From: an uncultured Oscillospiraceae bacterium
GTDB taxonomy: Bacteria; Bacillota; Clostridia; Oscillospirales; Oscillospiraceae
Direction of reading: 5' to 3'
Assembly (NCBI GenBank): GCA_910578735.1
Contig: CAJTSQ010000016.1
Coordinates: forward strand, 1 to 47,180
DNA: 47,180 nucleotides
In this document: positions 45,435-47,180 of the stretch, in pieces
Numbering within the stretch: position 1 is the stretch's first letter
Layout of the letters: the number at the start of each line of letters is the position of its first letter
Notes under the pieces: generated by a model
Told to the model about the DNA's origin: nothing
The model's input: the letters and a program-made list of their open reading frames with translations, nothing else
Databases searched by the model: none
Program-made: the position numbers and the translations under genes

Positions 45435-46724
45435 ATGAAGCAGGATATGATTGCTGTACTGGACCTGGGCAGTGAGGAGAACCCCAAGATCGCCCGTGAA
45501 ATCCGCGCCCTGGGGGTCTACTCCGAGATACACCCCCACGACATCACCCTGGCCGAGCTGAAGGCCCTGCCCAACGTGAAGGGGATTATCCTCAACGGCG
45601 GGCCCAACCGGGTGGTGGACGGGGTTTCCATCGACGTGGCGAAGGAGATTTATGACTGCGATATCCCCGCCCTGCTGGTGGACCACCGGGGAGACGCCCC
45701 CTGGCCTGCAGATGACGGGGAGCGGGAGACCGCACTGAAGAACTTTATTTTCACCATCTGCGGCGCCGAGGCCAACTGGAATATGGACAACTTTATTGCC
45801 GATCAGGTGGAGCTCATCCGCAATCAGGTGGGGGACAAAAAGGTGCTGCTGGCCCTGTCCGGCGGGGTGGACTCCTCTGTGGTGGCGGCCCTGCTGATCA
45901 AGGCCATCGGCAAGCAGCTTACCTGTGTCCATGTGAACCACGGCCTGCTCCGCAAGGGGGAACCGGAACAGGTGGTGCAGGTCTTCCGGGACGAGATGGA
46001 CGCCAACCTGGTGTATGTGGACGCGGTGGACCGCTTCCTGGACAAGCTGGCCGGGGTGGCCGAGCCGGAGAAAAAGCGGAAGATTATCGGCGGGGAGTTT
46101 ATCCGGGTGTTTGAGGAGGAGGCCCGCAAGCTGGACGGCATCCAGTTCCTGGGCCAGGGCACCATCTATCCCGACATCATTGAGAGCGGCACCAAGACCG
46201 TCAAGGCGGTAAAGAGCCACCACAACGTGGGCGGCCTGCCTGAGGACCTGGATTTTGAGCTGGTGGAGCCGCTGAAGATGCTCTTTAAGGACGAGGTCCG
46301 GGCCTGCGGCAAGGCTTTGGGGCTGCCCGACTCTATGGTATACCGCCAGCCCTTCCCCGGCCCCGGTTTGGGAGTGCGGTGCCTGGGGGCCATCACCCGG
46401 GACCGGCTGGAGGCCGTCCGGGAGTCCGACGCCATCCTCCGGGAGGAGTTCGCCAAAAACGGCCTGGAGGGCAAGGTGTGGCAGTACTTTACCGCTATCC
46501 CTGACCTGAAGTCGGTGGGCGTCCGGGACAACCGGCGCACCGAGGAGTGGTGCGTGATTATTCGGGCCGTCAATACGGTGGACGCCATGACCGCAACTGT
46601 GGAGAATGTGCCCTTTGACCTGCTCCAGCATATTATGACCCGCATCACCAGCGAGGTGAAGGGAGTCAACCGGGTGCTCTTCGATTTGACGACAAAGCCC
46701 ACCGGAACCATAGAGTGGGAATGA
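45435..46724 (+). CDS. guaA: GMP synthase with deleted glutaminase catalytic region
   Basis: 429 residues from ATG 45435, with AAAGGAG 7 bases upstream; a closer in-frame ATG at 45429 is too near the site. Usual GuaA has ~510 residues. The ATP-pyrophosphatase half is intact: SGGVDSSVVAALL (142 on), CVHVNHGLLRKGE, QGTIYPDIIES, HHNVGGLPEDLDFELVEPLK and PFPGPGLGVRCLG, then a dimerisation end TGTIEWE. The N-terminal class I glutaminase domain is only ~110 residues: VKGIILNGGPNRVVDG is followed by PALLVDHRGDAPW and then directly by ETALKNFIFTICGAEANWNM. The segment with the catalytic Cys (GICYG) and His/Glu (FHPEV) is absent. The enzyme must use free ammonia or a separate glutaminase. Confidence 0.93.
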   Translation: MKQDMIAVLDLGSEENPKIAREIRALGVYSEIHPHDITLAELKALPNVKGIILNGGPNRVVDGVSIDVAKEIYDCDIPALLVDHRGDAPWPADDGERETALKNFIFTICGAEANWNMDNFIADQVELIRNQVGDKKVLLALSGGVDSSVVAALLIKAIGKQLTCVHVNHGLLRKGEPEQVVQVFRDEMDANLVYVDAVDRFLDKLAGVAEPEKKRKIIGGEFIRVFEEEARKLDGIQFLGQGTIYPDIIESGTKTVKAVKSHHNVGGLPEDLDFELVEPLKMLFKDEVRACGKALGLPDSMVYRQPFPGPGLGVRCLGAITRDRLEAVRESDAILREEFAKNGLEGKVWQYFTAIPDLKSVGVRDNRRTEEWCVIIRAVNTVDAMTATVENVPFDLLQHIMTRITSEVKGVNRVLFDLTTKPTGTIEWE

Positions 46725-46840
46725 CCGTTAAAACGGCGCAAACCCGCATGAATACAGGGTTTTTGACCTGTCACTTTGCCTTGTGATACTGGATTGATAC
46801 TATTCGTTTCAACCCGGTCACACAAGAGAATGATTGCAAA

Positions 46841-46908
46841 GGGCAAGCGAACCGCCCTGCTGAACGACAAATTCAGCAGGGCGGTTTCGCTTGCCCTATT
46901 TTTCTTTT
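46841..46908 (+). terminator. Long hairpin terminator downstream of guaA
   Basis: A ~24-bp stem (left arm 46841-46864, right arm 46872-46896, one bulged A) is followed on the plus strand by TATTTTTCTTTT. It lies 117 bases after the guaA stop and right at the end of the convergent partial gene, so it may serve both. Confidence 0.85.
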
Positions 46909-47180
46909 CTCCAGGGCACATAGTATTTCGATTCTTTCCCGTCATCGCAGGTACTCGGCCAGTTGATTTTCCATTCAAAGTATTCTTCCCTGGTAATCTC
47001 CCCGGCGTGTAGCTCCTGCTGGCGCAAGAGCCATTCCCTCATAAACTCGTCCACAAGGCCATAGTTGAAGTAGATACCCACAGGAGGTTGAGCGGGCCAG
47101 TCGTCCGTGTCATTGTAGCGGACGGCGGTATCATCGGAGGCCCCCGTCTTGCCGGGGTTGCGGACGAGCTGAAACAGGCA
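46896..47180 (-). CDS. Partial gene entering from the right edge; mobile-element-like small protein
   Basis: 94 residues are visible; the frame stays open to the window end, so the start is outside. The C-terminal part reads YGLVDEFMREWLLRQQELHA, then GEITREEYFEWKINWPSTCD, and ends in a basic KKEK-type tail (VPWRKEK). The first visible part reads VRNPGKTGASDDTAVRYNDT. The W-x-x-R-Q-x-x-x-H-x-G-E-I-T and E-Y-x-E-W-K-x-N-W-P patterns resemble small proteins I associate with integrative elements of Clostridia, but I cannot confirm a family. It lies just past the 3' end of guaA, a known insertion hotspot. Confidence 0.5.
   Translation of the reverse strand, partial: CLFQLVRNPGKTGASDDTAVRYNDTDDWPAQPPVGIYFNYGLVDEFMREWLLRQQELHAGEITREEYFEWKINWPSTCDDGKESKYYVPWRKEK

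Overview
The window looks like a chromosomal segment of a GC-rich, low-oxygen, spore-forming Firmicute, most likely a gut member of the Oscillospirales (Clostridia). This is inferred from spoVA genes, the ybeY-era-yqzL-recO order, YceD-L32, strong AGGAGG-type ribosome binding sites, 17-bp-spaced sigma-A promoters, the DUF4317 and DUF4349 families, and GC-rich codon use. No rRNA, tRNA, CRISPR array or insertion sequence was seen.

Layout. 1-2.9 kb: the 5' part of a secreted protein gene (minus), divergent from a UBA/DUF4342-type membrane protein gene, then response regulator, flavodoxin-like protein and histidine kinase. 4.3-9.4 kb: rpsU, leuS, a membrane protein of unknown function and a SprA-like putative metalloprotease. 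9.4-29.1 kb: a 16-gene surface polysaccharide operon, all on the minus strand. It reads from an unusual membrane metallophosphoesterase/degenerate GGDEF-EAL fusion through a lipid-phosphate sugar transferase, glycosyltransferases, polymerase, two Wzz-like proteins, a compact UDP-sugar dehydrogenase, a CDP-glycerol-type transferase, a Wzx flippase, a pyruvyl transferase, a F420-dehydrogenase-beta-like protein and a PglK-like ABC transporter. 29.1-29.7 kb: the operon's control region, with a consensus promoter, eleven CTGTG repeats at the start of transcription and a terminator-like leader hairpin. 29.7-37.5 kb: DUF4317 protein, guaB, acyl-ACP thioesterase, a cysteine-rich protein, a MerR/TipAS regulator with its operator, a DUF4349 lipoprotein, a DUF2971 protein and spoVAE. 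37.5-38.5 kb: spoVAD, broken by a frameshift. 38.6-42.7 kb: ybeY-lipoprotein-era-yqzL-recO. 42.7-45.4 kb: DUF1266 protein, rpmF, yceD and an RluA-family pseudouridine synthase. 45.4-47.2 kb: a guaA lacking most of its glutaminase domain, then the edge of what may be an integrated element.

The most interesting system is the head of the polysaccharide operon. A perfect TTGACA-17-TATAAT promoter fires into an 11-copy pentanucleotide repeat, followed by an attenuator-like hairpin. The first gene then encodes a predicted extracellular phosphoesterase joined across the membrane to a cytoplasmic GGDEF-EAL module that has lost catalytic residues. This suggests a c-di-GMP-sensing, possibly phase-variable control unit for polysaccharide production. 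Other notable points are the glutaminase-deleted GMP synthase, the broken spoVAD without spoVAC, a UDP-sugar dehydrogenase lacking its UDP-binding domain, an 80-bp tandem duplication that copies the end of a thioesterase gene, and families of small palindromic elements.
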